From contig JAIYBC010000064.1 of the NCBI GenBank assembly GCA_027488845.1, positions 1 to 64,000 of the forward strand: DNA of 64,000 nt. Direction: 5' to 3'. Every line of letters begins with the position of its first letter. Position 1 is the stretch's first letter. Under the pieces are notes generated by a model. It was not told the DNA's origin. It saw only the letters and a list, made by a program, of their open reading frames with translations, and searched no databases. The stretch comes from Verrucomicrobiales bacterium. GTDB lineage: Bacteria > Verrucomicrobiota > Verrucomicrobiia > Limisphaerales > UBA9464. This document shows, piece after piece, positions 34,701-43,571 of the stretch. The position numbers and the translations under genes are program-made.

Positions 34701-35844
34701 GTGGGATCGCGACGCCGCGACCTGGGACAGCCTTTCCTCGGGTGTGTCTCCGGACGGCGTCGAGGCCCGTTCCGTCTATGAGTCCCAGCTGGGACTCGAG
34801 GACGGCAGCGGCGGCACCGGACTCGGCTTCGCCACCATCGGTGTGACCCCGGACCTCCAGGCCTGGGTCCGGGGCGAGACCAACCACGGATGGGTTTTCC
34901 TTGGCTGGCCCCTGCGCACCGACGGCACCGGCATCGCGCCGTCCGAGATCGAGAACGTCGAACAGCGGCCCCGTCTGCGGGTGCTCTGGACGGACGCCAA
35001 TGCCCGGGTCGTCAGTTTCCAGCAGGGGATCGACGGCTATGAAGGCACGCGCGACACCCTGATCCGCCAGGCGTTGGCGGATGCCCCGCAGGTGGCCTCC
35101 GAGATCCTCTGGGCCGACTGGCCGGATGGAGCCGGCACCAACGCGATGCAGTCGCTCATCCGCTTCGAGGAGATCTTCGGCAACGGCGCGAGTCGCGTCC
35201 CGTCGGATGCCCGCATCGAGATGGCCTTCCTCGACATGCCCTCCGTGGGCCCCGACAACATGGGGGACGGTGGCGTCCTGCACCGGATGCTCCAGCCCTG
35301 GGATGACAGCCTCGCCACCTGGACCTCCCTGGGGAACGGGATCCAGGCGGATGGCATCGAGGCCGCCATCGAGCCCTCGGTCGTGATCGGGTCGACGAGC
35401 CTTGAGCCCGACGTCCAGGCCACGATGAACACGGTGGAGGTCACCTCGGACCTCATCGCCTGGCAGTCGGGGACCCCGAACCACGGCTGGGCGCTGCTAC
35501 CGTTGGCCGGCGGCGTGAACGGCTGGGGATTCCGGTCCTCCAAGTTCGTCAGCTTCGTGGATCCGCTGCGCCCCGAGGGTGAGCGTCCGAGGCTGCGGGT
35601 GTTCTACTCCGTCGCCGGTTCCGCGGTGGCGGCGGTCCTCGAGACCCCGTCCTTCCAGGGTTCCTCGATCCGGATCGGATTCACCGGCACCCCCGGAGCC
35701 GCGTACCGCGTGGTCCGCTCCGCAAGCCTGACCGGAACCTACGAGACCGTCGGCACGGCCACGGTGGATTCCAACGGACGCGGTTCGGCCGTCGACGCCA
35801 ATCCGCCGGGCGCGGGCGCCTACTATCGCGTCGTCGCCAACTGA
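31771..35844 (+). CDS. Giant secreted surface protein with Calx-beta-like and DNRLRE repeats
   Basis: A 1357-residue exported protein (signal peptide about 1-42, ending AATAIPADA). A beta-rich N-terminal region (to about 385) is followed by three Calx-beta/immunoglobulin-like repeats (about 390-730) sharing [20 protein letters not shown] / [20 protein letters not shown] / [20 protein letters not shown], a cadherin-like segment (about 735-870), two DNRLRE domains (about 880-1085 and 1090-1290) with [20 protein letters not shown] / [20 protein letters not shown] and [15 protein letters not shown] / [15 protein letters not shown], and a C-terminal sandwich ([20 protein letters not shown] ... YYRVVAN) common in this phylum. 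Adhesion or matrix binding is likely; no enzyme motif. A terminator follows the stop. Confidence 0.85.
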   Translation: MNRLRFDDSTPWDSLRRKVGNWVALTGMLGFLAATAIPADAGVTPPHGVSAINISVTQNDTGNGVESVTLGSLLSINDLRIRPGSNRGDYNLQVGDTGADDVDAGIMLVAVSENGRDNGELENLLGYAAPSFDYGAAGYWAVVQDVTFDRAEYNMNVAAAYFRFSDWIAGFARNANRSNGATNNFLVGSPGLVLGTHFRGISAGRSRVDLRTLGISSTNSGILLVNHAKNEGNYANSVVNPDGTWEIYIKDNFGSATNPRALEQDPAGFVYIPRSDTNVVAGRFGVDETGTNAVVLLHNDVAPRFTVTQLEPGRFRLLVTGGSPSAGVLITSMEGGFTNNFDNVLSYQADGNGWILEHRDTGVYPPVLEACTNEPVAAFVYIPGATPGVSASPARTVVTTEDGGAATVDIVLDVPPAAPVTVRVVSTAPDEATVAPELLTFLPENWNVPQTLRVSGQDDSDADGAAEFQVVLSVATGSDPAFIGSADLRIPGVNSDDETAGVTGFPVDGLRVTEAGSTATSAFRLSRPPTAAVRIPITAVNPDEAVAEPAELVFTAANWNVPQTVTVRGVDDGRQDGPQPFAFLVGPSVSDDSAFNGLSGRRILGETRDDDVSRLVWNYSLPLTVVESQSLTYTVALGTQPDLPVQLAITSAVPSVVIASPAVLTFTPDDWRTPRAITLTAPDNATNQPTLLLNISHVLSSSDPVYTNFAGNTPLPAVVVDNETAIGLPSGPTFYSLGMPPIAIDGRATLSDPDATNFNGARLTLTLSSGGGAGDRMEIRPPASNGFPVEVVGSRVVHAGRGVGTITGGTFPTPMEISFGLEATGPVVEDILRSITFVANTAGTGSRLLVVRFDDGLGASGVVEKVVRVGRIRQTQFQEGADHGYGIYTGAGDIALSQVGSATPWPIGRTPSPAEGLLMDWPDGGVPNESQILLRFDDLVGTNSWQVPPGATVLLAELVVHVNNPGDGAKLHRMLIPWDRDAATWDSLSSGVSPDGVEARSVYESQLGLEDGSGGTGLGFATIGVTPDLQAWVRGETNHGWVFLGWPLRTDGTGIAPSEIENVEQRPRLRVLWTDANARVVSFQQGIDGYEGTRDTLIRQALADAPQVASEILWADWPDGAGTNAMQSLIRFEEIFGNGASRVPSDARIEMAFLDMPSVGPDNMGDGGVLHRMLQPWDDSLATWTSLGNGIQADGIEAAIEPSVVIGSTSLEPDVQATMNTVEVTSDLIAWQSGTPNHGWALLPLAGGVNGWGFRSSKFVSFVDPLRPEGERPRLRVFYSVAGSAVAAVLETPSFQGSSIRIGFTGTPGAAYRVVRSASLTGTYETVGTATVDSNGRGSAVDANPPGAGAYYRVVAN

Positions 35845-35866
35845 GCCCGAAGGCCGGCGACCCACG

Positions 35867-35906
35867 ACCGGAGGGGTGCGAAGGCACCCCTCCGGTTCCT
35901 TCGTTT
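35867..35906 (+). terminator. Rho-independent terminator of the giant surface protein
   Basis: Perfect 13-bp stem ACCGGAGGGGTGC / GCACCCCTCCGGT with a GAAG loop, followed by TCCTTCGTTT. It lies between the surface protein and the prepilin-like gene, so the latter has its own promoter or depends on read-through. Confidence 0.88.
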
Positions 35907-35942
35907 GAATCCACATCGTTTTCCAAAGATCCGCAGATCCCC

Positions 35943-36743
35943 ATGAACCTCCGTGAAGTGTCCCAACGCGGTGCCCGCCTCGGGTTCACCCTGATTGAAC
36001 TGCTGGTGGTGATCGCCATCATCGCGATCCTCGCCGGAATGCTCCTGCCCGCGCTCTCCAAGGCCCAGTCGCGCGCACGCCAGGTCGCCTGCATCAGCAA
36101 CCTCAAGCAGCTGGGCATCGCCTCCGTCCTCTACGCCCAGGACTTCCGTGGGCACCTCACCGCGCCCACCTGGGTCCAGGCCGACTACCAGCCCACGGAG
36201 TTCTCGGACCGCAGCGCTTCCGATGACGACGCCTCCTGGCTGTGGCCCTCGCTGGTGACGCCCTTCAAGAGCTACGTCTGTCCGTCCACCCGGAACTCGA
36301 TCCGCACGAACATGTATCGGAAGCCGTTCAGTCCATTGACCTTCGTGTACGACCTCACGGACAACGCCGTGAACCGGAAGACGTTCGGGACGAGCTACGA
36401 GATCTTCGGAACGATGTCCGAGCGACTCGCCGACGGCACGGTCGTGGCGGTCAAGAAGACCGAGTCTTCGGTGAACTCGAAGATCATCACCCGCTACACC
36501 GAGGCGCTGCGGACCGCACCGGGGCCGTCCAACATCCTCCTGATGCTCGACGCCGACGACAGCGGCGCCGAGGGCCTCGGAAGCTCCAACAACAACTGGC
36601 CCAACAGGGAGGACAACCACGGCGACTTCGGCACCTGCATGAACTTCACCGACGGCCATGCGCGGTTCGTGAGGCGCAGGGAGTACCTCCGCGTGCTCAA
36701 CATGAGCCAGGACTCCAACAACCGGGCGCCCGACGGGTTCTGA
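35943..36743 (+). CDS. Prepilin-like protein with type II secretion N-terminal methylation signal
   Basis: A 266-residue protein with a class III signal: basic leader ending RLG, then [20 protein letters not shown] with cleavage after Gly 14 and the conserved Glu at +5 of the mature chain. [20 protein letters not shown] follows, the form seen in many copies in Verrucomicrobiota and Lentisphaerota genomes. The C-terminal half is a variable globular head with [11 protein letters not shown] near the end, as in G-type pseudopilins of this group. It needs a prepilin peptidase, not present here. It stands just after the giant surface protein and may help export or display it (inference). Confidence 0.9.
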   Translation: MNLREVSQRGARLGFTLIELLVVIAIIAILAGMLLPALSKAQSRARQVACISNLKQLGIASVLYAQDFRGHLTAPTWVQADYQPTEFSDRSASDDDASWLWPSLVTPFKSYVCPSTRNSIRTNMYRKPFSPLTFVYDLTDNAVNRKTFGTSYEIFGTMSERLADGTVVAVKKTESSVNSKIITRYTEALRTAPGPSNILLMLDADDSGAEGLGSSNNNWPNREDNHGDFGTCMNFTDGHARFVRRREYLRVLNMSQDSNNRAPDGF

Positions 36744-36963
36744 TCCAAGCCAAGGGGGCAAAGGCGGACCCACGCAAACGCCCCAAGACGCGGAGGCGGA
36801 GGCGGACCCGGAGACGAGGAATCCAACGTGCTTCGGTGTCCGGCTCCGATGTAGCGCCTTTTGCTTGGGGGTCCCTTCCAACTCGGCCAGCCGCCGATTC
36901 GACGTTGCGGTTCGAGGCTCCGTGCGGCGCCGCCGCAACATGAACCGGGGAGCGCGTGGGGCG

Positions 36964-38136
36964 TCAGATGGACACCCACTTCCGCCAACGGCTGCTGCGC
37001 AGGACCGCTTCGCAGAGCTTCACCTCGTGGTGTCCGTCCGCGGCCGTCGCGAAGAGCACCGGGGTTTGACGTCCTCCTGCGATGTGCTCGTAAACCGCCC
37101 TGTAATGCATCTTGTGGCTGTCCGGGAACCCTTCCGGATGTCCGCCCGGGTAGTCGGTGAATCCGGCCACGTCCGCCGAGAAGCCCGCGGTGCCACGCTG
37201 GAGCACCTGGTTCGGTTCGTCGCGTCGGCCGACGAGGATCTCGTTCGGTTGCTGCAGGTCCCAGCGCACGCTGCCCTTCGTCCCGTAGATCCCCACGGAG
37301 AGGCTGCATTTCCAGCCGGCGGCGACCTGCGAGATGGAGGCGTTGGCGTGCACCCGGTCGGCGAATCCATGGGACGCCTTCCCGAACCGGAGCAGCACGC
37401 TGCCGAAGTCCTCGGTGTCGACGCGGTAGGGTACCATGTCGGCGGGATCCACGGCGGCGAAGGTCTGGACCTCGCCCTGGGGCCGGAGGCGGTTCTTGTG
37501 GAAGGTCTCGACGTGGGCGAAGACCGATTCCGCCTTGGCGCCCAGGATGAACGAGACCGCATCGATCCAGTGGGTGCCGATGTCGCCGACCGCCCTCAGC
37601 TTGCCGCCCTCCTTGGCAAGGATCCGCCAGTTGTAGTCGGTCTCGTGGAGGAGCCAGTCCTGGAAGAAGTGTCCCTGGACATGGATGATCCTACCGAGGT
37701 CTCCGCGGGCCACCATCGCCCGCATCTGCAGCACCGCGGGAAAGAAGCGGCACATGTAGTTCACGGCGAAGACCGGGGCGCCGGGCTTCGCGACGGCCGC
37801 GACGACGCGGGCCGTCTCCCGCGTGTTCATGCCGAGGGGCTTTTCGCAGACGACGTGGCGTCCGGACTTCAGGCAGTCGAGCGCCTGGGCGACATGGGCC
37901 TTGTTGGGCGAGGTGATGTGGACCACGTCGACGTTGGGCGAGCGAAGCAAGGCCTTGTGGTCGTAGTCGCCGTAGACCTCCGGGATCCCCCATTGGCGGG
38001 CGCAGGCGGTCGCGGACCGCGTGGAGCCGCAGATGGCCGTGACCTGGACGCCGAGGCGTCGCAGGGCCTCGATGTGGACCGGTCCGATGAAGCCCGTTCC
38101 GATGACGCCGGCGCGGAGGTGGTGCAGGGAGGACAT
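36964..38136 (-). CDS. Gfo/Idh/MocA family oxidoreductase
   Basis: A 390-residue NAD(P)-dependent sugar-type oxidoreductase. N-terminal Rossmann fold: RAGVIGTGFIGPVHIEALRR, VDVVHITSPNKAHVAQALDC and the signature HVVCEKPLG (catalytic-region Glu-Lys-Pro). The C-terminal alpha/beta domain has GGKLRAVGDIGTHWIDAVSF, with the Asp-x-x-x-His pair of the active site. No signal peptide. Typical length for the family; the substrate (inositol, sugar or sugar derivative) is unknown. A TGGCCG-N17-TAGGAC pair ends 6 bases before the ATG. It lies downstream of a PEP-CTERM gene on the same strand, with a hairpin between them. Confidence 0.92.
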   Translation of the reverse strand: MSSLHHLRAGVIGTGFIGPVHIEALRRLGVQVTAICGSTRSATACARQWGIPEVYGDYDHKALLRSPNVDVVHITSPNKAHVAQALDCLKSGRHVVCEKPLGMNTRETARVVAAVAKPGAPVFAVNYMCRFFPAVLQMRAMVARGDLGRIIHVQGHFFQDWLLHETDYNWRILAKEGGKLRAVGDIGTHWIDAVSFILGAKAESVFAHVETFHKNRLRPQGEVQTFAAVDPADMVPYRVDTEDFGSVLLRFGKASHGFADRVHANASISQVAAGWKCSLSVGIYGTKGSVRWDLQQPNEILVGRRDEPNQVLQRGTAGFSADVAGFTDYPGGHPEGFPDSHKMHYRAVYEHIAGGRQTPVLFATAADGHHEVKLCEAVLRSSRWRKWVSI

Positions 38137-38142
38137 GTCCCC

Positions 38143-38171
38143 GTCCTAGCCGAGCGGCGTCGCGCCGGCCA
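38143..38171 (-). promoter_or_regulatory. Leaderless-type promoter of the oxidoreductase
   Basis: On the minus strand: TGGCCG (38171-38166), 17-base spacer, TAGGAC (38148-38143), six bases (GGGGAC), ATG. The six bases could also serve as a weak ribosome site. Confidence 0.5.
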
Positions 38172-38184
38172 CCGCAAACGTGGA

Positions 38185-38217
38185 ACGGCGGCCCAACCCG
38201 GGAAGGCGGGCCGCCGG
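38185..38217 (-). terminator. Hairpin after the PEP-CTERM gene
   Basis: CGGCGGCCC and GGGCCGCCG pair around a 12-base loop, 20 bases past the stop of the gene at 38238-38951. A T-rich tail is weak (GTTCCACGTTTG on the minus strand). Confidence 0.6.
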
Positions 38218-38237
38218 TCGTCGGGATTCCGCTGGGT

Positions 38238-38951
38238 TCAGGCGCGTTTCGCGGAGCGACGACGCCACTGCCAGCCGCCGATGAGGGCCATGGTGCCGAT
38301 GGCAGCCCAGGTGGACGGTTCGGGCACTGGGGTTCCGAAGTAGAACTCCACCTTGCTGCCTTCGGCCGAGCTGTTGAAGGAGGCCGCGGGGGTGAGATCG
38401 AGACTTCCTGTGAGGGTGAAGTCCGTGGCGAAGTCGAATCCGGAGACGGACCAGATCGAGGAGACGATCGTGCCGGTGCTCGAGCTGACGGCGATGGGGC
38501 CGCCGCCGATCGCGGAACCGTTGAGGATCAGGTTGGCGACGGAGACCGTTGCGGTGGTCGAGGAATTCGCCGACCTCGAGTAGATCCCGATGCGCAGCTC
38601 CGGGGCCGGCGTGGAGCCGGCCCAACCCCAACTCGAGGTGACACCTCCGATGACGGTCGTCAGTTGGTTGGCGGTCGAATCGTAGGAGATGGAGAACGGA
38701 TTTCCCGTGGGCGAGGTCGCGTACGTGATGTGCGATGCGGAACGGCCCAACGAGGCGCCGAGATTGCTGCCGATGTAGACCTCGTGGTCGGCGGGGCGGT
38801 TGAACGACCGGTAACGAACCCCGACCTGCGAGGCGAACCCCGGATCACCCGGAACCACCGGGTCCAACTCGTAGGTTTGACCGATTGCCTGGGCGGCAGC
38901 CATTCCGCCAGCCACGACCCCGGCGGCCAAAGGTGTCAGTCGAGTCTTCAT
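38238..38951 (-). CDS. PEP-CTERM exported protein
   Basis: A 237-residue protein with a signal peptide (MKTRLTPLAAGVVAGGMAAA ... IGQ) and a C-terminal sorting signal VPEPSTWAAIGTMALIGGWQ followed by WRRRSAKRA. The beta-rich body (HEVYIGSNLGASLGRSASHI, SISYDSTANQLTTVIGGVTS, LRIGIYSRSANSSTTATVSV) is Ser/Thr-rich and Cys-free, as usual for such proteins. No catalytic motif; presumably sorted by an exosortase and placed at the cell surface or in exopolymer. ATG 38951 gives the signal peptide; an in-frame ATG at 39029 would precede it with 26 residues. Downstream hairpin and oxidoreductase gene on the same strand. Confidence 0.9.
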   Translation of the reverse strand: MKTRLTPLAAGVVAGGMAAAQAIGQTYELDPVVPGDPGFASQVGVRYRSFNRPADHEVYIGSNLGASLGRSASHITYATSPTGNPFSISYDSTANQLTTVIGGVTSSWGWAGSTPAPELRIGIYSRSANSSTTATVSVANLILNGSAIGGGPIAVSSSTGTIVSSIWSVSGFDFATDFTLTGSLDLTPAASFNSSAEGSKVEFYFGTPVPEPSTWAAIGTMALIGGWQWRRRSAKRA

Positions 38952-39308
38952 GGAATTGAATCCATCCAATTGGGTGTCAGAAAAAATGACATGGGCGACT
39001 TTGTCGAACCGGAACTTTCCACCTCTCAATTCCCAGTCGGAACCCCACGGAATACCCTGGAGCGGATTCCTGTGTGTCGGGTTGACGGGTTTTGCCGGGA
39101 CCGAGGTGGAACCGTGTCGGGTTCCGGAGCTCCCTGCCTACCCGGATGAGGATCGACCTTCTGCCGCGCCCATCTCAACGAAGCCGAATTCCGAAAGCCG
39201 GGGTTGGCATTTCGGGGCCCTGGTCCGTTGTCGGACAGGAAGCCGATCCGGCTGGCCAGCTCGGGGCTTGGAGCCGCGCCGGGCTCCTCCTAGGCTTCGC
39301 CCAACTCC
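38952..39308. other. Divergent intergenic region
   Basis: No gene seen. It holds the promoter of the UPF0261 gene (39268-39296) and, near the PEP-CTERM start, TGTCA-N7-TGACA (38975-38991) with an A6 centre, a possible operator. Confidence 0.5.
39268..39296 (+). promoter_or_regulatory. Promoter of the UPF0261 gene
   Basis: TTGGAG (39268-39273), 17-base spacer, TAGGCT (39291-39296), twelve bases, ATG at 39309. A very short leader is predicted. Confidence 0.6.
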
Positions 39309-40529
39309 ATGGCCACCATCGCTGTTCTCGGGACATTCGACACCAAGGGTGAGGAACACCGCTATGTGGCGGACCTGATCCGCTCCCGCGGGCATTCCGT
39401 GGTGATGGTCGATGTGGGTGTGTTGGACTCCGGCGCGGGCGGTGCCGACGTCGGTCCGGCCGAGGTGGCGGCGGCCGGTGGCTCCGTGCTCTCCGAGTTG
39501 GCGGCCCGGAGGGACCGTGGCGAAGCGGTGGCCGCGATGACCCGTGGGGCCCCGCTGATCCTGTCGCGTCTCCAGAAGGACGGCCGCATCGACGGCGTGA
39601 TCTCCCTGGGCGGCGGCGGCGGCACGGCGATCTGCACGGCCGCGATGCGCGCCCTTCCGGTCGGTTTCCCCAAGCTGATGGTCTCGACGCTCGCCAGCGG
39701 CAACACCGCGCCCTACGTCGGTGTGAAGGACATCGTCATGATGCCCTCTGTGGTGGACGTCGCCGGCCTGAACCGGCTTTCGCGACGGCTCCTCGCGCAG
39801 GCGGCCGGCGCCATCTGTGGCATGGTCGAGATGCCCGTCCCCGCGGCGTCGACCCGGCCGGTGATCGTCGCGTCCCAGTTCGGCAACACCACCCCCTGCG
39901 TCACCGCGGCCCGGGGCATCCTCGAGGGTGCCGGGTTCGAGGTGATGGTCTTCGCCGCCACCGGGACCGGCGGGCGCACCATGGAGTCCCTCGTCGAGAG
40001 CGGGATGGTCTCCGGGGTGCTCGACATCACGACCACCGAGTGGGCCGACGAGGTCGCGGGCGGCGTCCTCTCCGCCGGACCCACCCGCTGCGAGGCGGCG
40101 GCGCGCGCCGGCGTCCCGGCCATCCTCACCCCCGGTTGCGTGGACATGGTGAACTTCGGCGAACCGTCCTCGGTGCCCGAACGGTATCAGGGCCGCCGCT
40201 TCTACCAGCACAACGCCCAGGTCACGCTGATGCGCACCAACGTGGAGGAGAACGATCGCATCGGCCGGATCCTGGCCGAGAAATGCAATCTCTCCACCGG
40301 ACCCGTCGAGGTGTTCCTGCCCCTGAAGGGCGTCAGCGTCATCAGTGCGCCCGGTCAGCCGTTCCATTGGCCCGAGGCCGACTCCGCCCTGTTCAACGCC
40401 TGGAAGTCCGGACTCCGCCCCGACATCCGCGTCACCGAGTACGACGGCAACATCAACGACCCCGAGTTCGCGAGGATCTGCGCCGAGGGACTGATGCGGC
40501 TGGTGGCGTCGGCCGCTGCGGCGCGCTGA
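39309..40529 (+). CDS. UPF0261 (Tm-1-like) family protein
   Basis: A 406-residue cytoplasmic protein of the UPF0261 family, which includes the ATP-binding N-terminal domain of plant Tm-1. Family motifs: IAVLGTFDTKGEEHRYVADL, GVISLGGGGGTAICTAAMRA, LMVSTLASGNTAPYVG, SQFGNTTPCVTAARG, EVMVFAATGTGGRTMESLVE and HNAQVTLMRTNVEEN. Length is normal. Members are often next to TIM-barrel signal-transduction-like hydrolases; here that partner is absent. The enzymatic role is not settled. It precedes a secreted sugar dehydrogenase by 77 bases. Confidence 0.9.
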   Translation: MATIAVLGTFDTKGEEHRYVADLIRSRGHSVVMVDVGVLDSGAGGADVGPAEVAAAGGSVLSELAARRDRGEAVAAMTRGAPLILSRLQKDGRIDGVISLGGGGGTAICTAAMRALPVGFPKLMVSTLASGNTAPYVGVKDIVMMPSVVDVAGLNRLSRRLLAQAAGAICGMVEMPVPAASTRPVIVASQFGNTTPCVTAARGILEGAGFEVMVFAATGTGGRTMESLVESGMVSGVLDITTTEWADEVAGGVLSAGPTRCEAAARAGVPAILTPGCVDMVNFGEPSSVPERYQGRRFYQHNAQVTLMRTNVEENDRIGRILAEKCNLSTGPVEVFLPLKGVSVISAPGQPFHWPEADSALFNAWKSGLRPDIRVTEYDGNINDPEFARICAEGLMRLVASAAAAR

Positions 40530-40606
40530 GGTCTGGGCTTCGGCGTCCGGAGCCTGCCGGGCATCGACTTCCTCCGGGGGACACGCTCGAATCCCCGGAG
40601 ATCCCG

Positions 40607-42031
40607 ATGACTTCCCGATTTCCCACGTTGGCGTTCCAGGCCGCCGTCGCGCTCCTGTGTCTCGTTGCAACGCACCGTTCGCACGCGGCGCCGGGGGCGG
40701 TGCGCAAGGTCGTGCTCGAGTCCGCCACCGACAACCCCATGGAGTTGGCTGCGCTTCCGGACGGACGGGTGCTCTTCGTCGAGCGGTTCGGAAAGGTCCG
40801 GATCTGGAAGCCGGACACCGGCTCGACCGTGCTTTCCGCCGCGATCGCCTCCCACGGGAACCTGAACGCCTTCAACGCCCGGCAACCCGATCGCGGCAGT
40901 TGGGAAGCCGGGCTGCTCGGCGTGGCGCCCGATCCGGACTTCGCCCGCAACGGCTGGGTCTACATCTACCGTTCGCCCGCCGGCGACGTCCCCGAGAACC
41001 GGGTTTCCCGCTTCACCCTGCGCGGCGACATCCTCGACCTCGGCTCGGAGAAGCCCGTGCTGAGCGTCCCGGTCCAGCGCGACGTCTGCTGCCACGAGGC
41101 GGGCTCGCTGGCCTTCGACGGGAAGGGGAACCTGTTCGTGTCCACCGGCGACAACACCAACCCCTTCCAGTGCGACGGCTACAACCCGATCGACTACCGC
41201 GATGGACGCCATCCCTTCGACGCGGCCCGTTCCGCCGGCAATGCGAACGATCTCCGCGGCAAGATCCTCCGCATCCGTCCGCGTCCTGACGGCGGCTACG
41301 ACATCCCGGAAGGCAACCTCTTCCCGGTGGGGACCCCGCGGACCCGTCCGGAGATCTTCGTCATGGGATGCCGAAATCCGTTCCGCATCGCGGTGGACCG
41401 TGAAACCGGGACCCTCGTCTGGGGCGATGTCGGGCCGGATGCGCGTGAGCCGCGGGAGGGGCGTGGGCCGGCGGGGTTCGACGAGTTCAACCGCACCACC
41501 ACCGCGGGCAACTTCGGATGGCCGTTCGTGATCGCCGACAACCGGCCGTACAGCACCCACCGTTTCGACACGGGCGAGAGCGGTCCCGCCTTCGATCCGG
41601 GGCTTCCCGTCAACCTCTCGCCGCGGAACACCGGCCCACGGGAACTGCCTCCGGCGAGGCCGGCCTGGATCCACTATCCCTACGCGGCCTCGACCCGTTT
41701 TCCGTCGGTGGGAAGCGGCGGCCGCACCGCCTGCGCCGGTCCCTTCTACCGCCATGATCCGGCGCTGAAGTCCACGCGGAAGCTTCCCGCCGAATACGAC
41801 CGGTGCCAGTTCCTCTACGACTGGGAACGCAACTGGATCCTGGCCGTGAAGACGGACGAGTCCGGCAAGCCGGTTCGGATGGAGCGCTTCGCCCCGGAGA
41901 TCCCGCTGAAGCGGCCCGCGGAGATGGAGATCGGTCCGGACGGCGCGCTGTACATCATCGAGTTCGGCACCGGCTGGGAGAACAACAGGGACTCGCAGCT
42001 GGTCCGGATCGAGGCCGCGCCCGCGGCCTGA
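40607..42031 (+). CDS. Secreted PQQ-dependent sugar dehydrogenase-like protein
   Basis: A 474-residue exported protein (signal about 1-27, ending RSHA). It has the six-bladed propeller pattern of glucose/sorbosone dehydrogenases: MELAALPDGRVLFVERFGKV, GSWEAGLLGVAPDPDFARNG, HEAGSLAFDGKGNLFVSTGD, GRHPFDAARSAGNANDLRGK, ILRIRPRPDG, EIFVMGCRNPFRIAVDRETG, GNFGWPFVIADN and DGALYIIEFGTGW. By family it oxidises sugars or sugar-like alcohols with PQQ in the periplasm; whether PQQ is bound here is not certain. ATG 40607 is preceded by CCGGAG. It lies between UPF0261 and a deacetylase-family gene. Confidence 0.88.
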   Translation: MTSRFPTLAFQAAVALLCLVATHRSHAAPGAVRKVVLESATDNPMELAALPDGRVLFVERFGKVRIWKPDTGSTVLSAAIASHGNLNAFNARQPDRGSWEAGLLGVAPDPDFARNGWVYIYRSPAGDVPENRVSRFTLRGDILDLGSEKPVLSVPVQRDVCCHEAGSLAFDGKGNLFVSTGDNTNPFQCDGYNPIDYRDGRHPFDAARSAGNANDLRGKILRIRPRPDGGYDIPEGNLFPVGTPRTRPEIFVMGCRNPFRIAVDRETGTLVWGDVGPDAREPREGRGPAGFDEFNRTTTAGNFGWPFVIADNRPYSTHRFDTGESGPAFDPGLPVNLSPRNTGPRELPPARPAWIHYPYAASTRFPSVGSGGRTACAGPFYRHDPALKSTRKLPAEYDRCQFLYDWERNWILAVKTDESGKPVRMERFAPEIPLKRPAEMEIGPDGALYIIEFGTGWENNRDSQLVRIEAAPAA

Positions 42032-42061
42032 ACCGTCGATGGCCGGCGTGCAATCCCGGTA

Positions 42062-42089
42062 TCGCCTCAAGCCCGTCCGCGGCTATCGT
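42062..42089 (+). promoter_or_regulatory. Leaderless-type promoter of the deacetylase-family gene
   Basis: TCGCCT (42062-42067), 16-base spacer, TATCGT (42084-42089), five bases (CAGGC), ATG at 42095. Confidence 0.55.
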
Positions 42090-42094
42090 CAGGC

Positions 42095-42958
42095 ATGACC
42101 ATCGTCCACGATCCCCGTTGCTCCGGCTACCACCAGCCGGGCCACCCGGAGAAGCCCAACCGGGTGGTCCGCTCGGCCGAGCAGCTGCGTTGGCAGAAGG
42201 CCCTCGAGCTCCGCTGGGCCGAACCCGTCGCGGTGTCGGACGAATTGCTGCTGCGCGGCCACACGCCCGCGCACCTCGAACGGATGCGCCAGCCCGGGGA
42301 TTTCGACGCCGACACGCCATGGCATCCCGAGATCGAGGCCCATGCGCGGCGTGGGGTCGGCGCCGCGGTCCGCGCCATGGAGCTGGCATTGGCCGGCGAA
42401 TCCGCGTTCAGCCTGATGCGGCCTCCCGGCCACCACGCCGAACGTGGCCGTGCCATGGGCTTCTGCTACTACGGATCCATCGCCCTCGCCGTCCTCGAGG
42501 CCCGGGCCCGGGGTGTCGGCCGCATCGCCGTGTTCGACTTCGACGTCCACCACGGCAACGGCACGCAGGACATCCTCGCGGGCGTGGAAGGGGTGACGTT
42601 CGTCTCCGTCCACCAAGGCGACGCCTATCCGGGCTCCGGTGTCGGGGACTTCGCCGGGAACTGCCTCAACTTCCCGGTGGCCGGCGGCCTCCCGCGCCGG
42701 GACTGGATCGCCGCATTCGAACGCGGCCTCGCCGCGGTTGCGGCCGCACGGCCACAGCTGCTCGCGGTCTCGGCGGGCTTCGACGCCTACGAACGCGACC
42801 CGCTCGCCGACGGCCGCCTGGAACGCGAGGACTACCATTGGCTCGGATCCCGGATCCGTTCGCTCGGTGTGCCGCACTTCAGCGTGCTCGAGGGCGGCTA
42901 CAGCCTCGACCTCCCCGACCTCATCCAACTCCACCTGCTCGGACTGGAAGGACGCTGA
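42095..42958 (+). CDS. Histone deacetylase family protein (amidohydrolase)
   Basis: A 287-residue zinc amidohydrolase of the arginase/deacetylase fold. Catalytic His pair in RPPGHHAER (His 113-114), zinc ligands in DFDVHHGNGT (Asp 150, His 152) and SAGFDAY (Asp 230), and a C-terminal VLEGGYSLD loop. Bacterial members deacetylate acetylpolyamines, acetoin-pathway or unknown substrates. No signal peptide. Length is slightly short for the family but complete. A promoter lies right before it; the flavin reductase gene follows after 2 bases, so they form an operon. Confidence 0.92.
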   Translation: MTIVHDPRCSGYHQPGHPEKPNRVVRSAEQLRWQKALELRWAEPVAVSDELLLRGHTPAHLERMRQPGDFDADTPWHPEIEAHARRGVGAAVRAMELALAGESAFSLMRPPGHHAERGRAMGFCYYGSIALAVLEARARGVGRIAVFDFDVHHGNGTQDILAGVEGVTFVSVHQGDAYPGSGVGDFAGNCLNFPVAGGLPRRDWIAAFERGLAAVAAARPQLLAVSAGFDAYERDPLADGRLEREDYHWLGSRIRSLGVPHFSVLEGGYSLDLPDLIQLHLLGLEGR

Positions 42959-42960
42959 CC

Positions 42961-43566
42961 ATGGAGATCGACCCCGAGGCCATCAACACGCGGCGGATGT
43001 ACGAGTGGATGATCCACACCATCCTGCCGCGGCCCATCGCCTGGGTGAGCACGGTCTCGCCGGAGGGGTTCACGAACCTCGCGCCCTTCAGCTTCTTCCA
43101 GGGCGTCTGCGCGAAGCCTCCCACGTTGATGTTCTGTCCGGTGAACAACCGGGATGGAACGCCCAAGGACACGCTGCGGAACATCCAGGCCACGGGGGAG
43201 TTCGTGGTCAACCTGGTGCGCCACGCCGACGTGGCCTCGATGAACGAGACCTCGGAGAACCTTCCTCCCGGCGACAGCGAGTTCGAACACTTCGGCGTCT
43301 CCGCCGTGCCCTCGGTCGTCGTCCGCCCTCCGCGCGTCGCCACCTCCCCGGTCTCGTTCGAGTGCCGGCTCGACCGCGTGATCCACGTCGGCGAGGGACC
43401 CGCCGGAGGCAACATCGTCCTCGGTCGCATCCTCCGCATCCATGTCGCGGATTCCGTGGTCGGTCCCGACGGACATCCGGATCCCGCGTTGCTGGACCTG
43501 GTCGGCCGGCTTGGCGGCGAGGACTACGTCCGCACCCGTGACCGCTTCGGCCTCGCCCGGCCGTGA
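42961..43566 (+). CDS. Flavin reductase family protein
   Basis: A 201-residue FMN-binding split-barrel protein. Signature: ILPRPIAWVSTVSPEGFTNL, APFSFFQGVCAKPPTLMFC, DTLRNIQATGEFVVNLVRHA, and FECRLDRVIHVGEGPAGGNI with VLGRILRIH. Members reduce flavins with NAD(P)H or bind FMN for an oxidoreductase partner. It begins 2 bases after the deacetylase-family stop, so translation is coupled. The family is broad; a defined substrate cannot be given. It ends 5 bases from the convergent PEP-CTERM gene. Confidence 0.9.
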   Translation: MEIDPEAINTRRMYEWMIHTILPRPIAWVSTVSPEGFTNLAPFSFFQGVCAKPPTLMFCPVNNRDGTPKDTLRNIQATGEFVVNLVRHADVASMNETSENLPPGDSEFEHFGVSAVPSVVVRPPRVATSPVSFECRLDRVIHVGEGPAGGNIVLGRILRIHVADSVVGPDGHPDPALLDLVGRLGGEDYVRTRDRFGLARP

Positions 43567-43571
43567 CGGAC

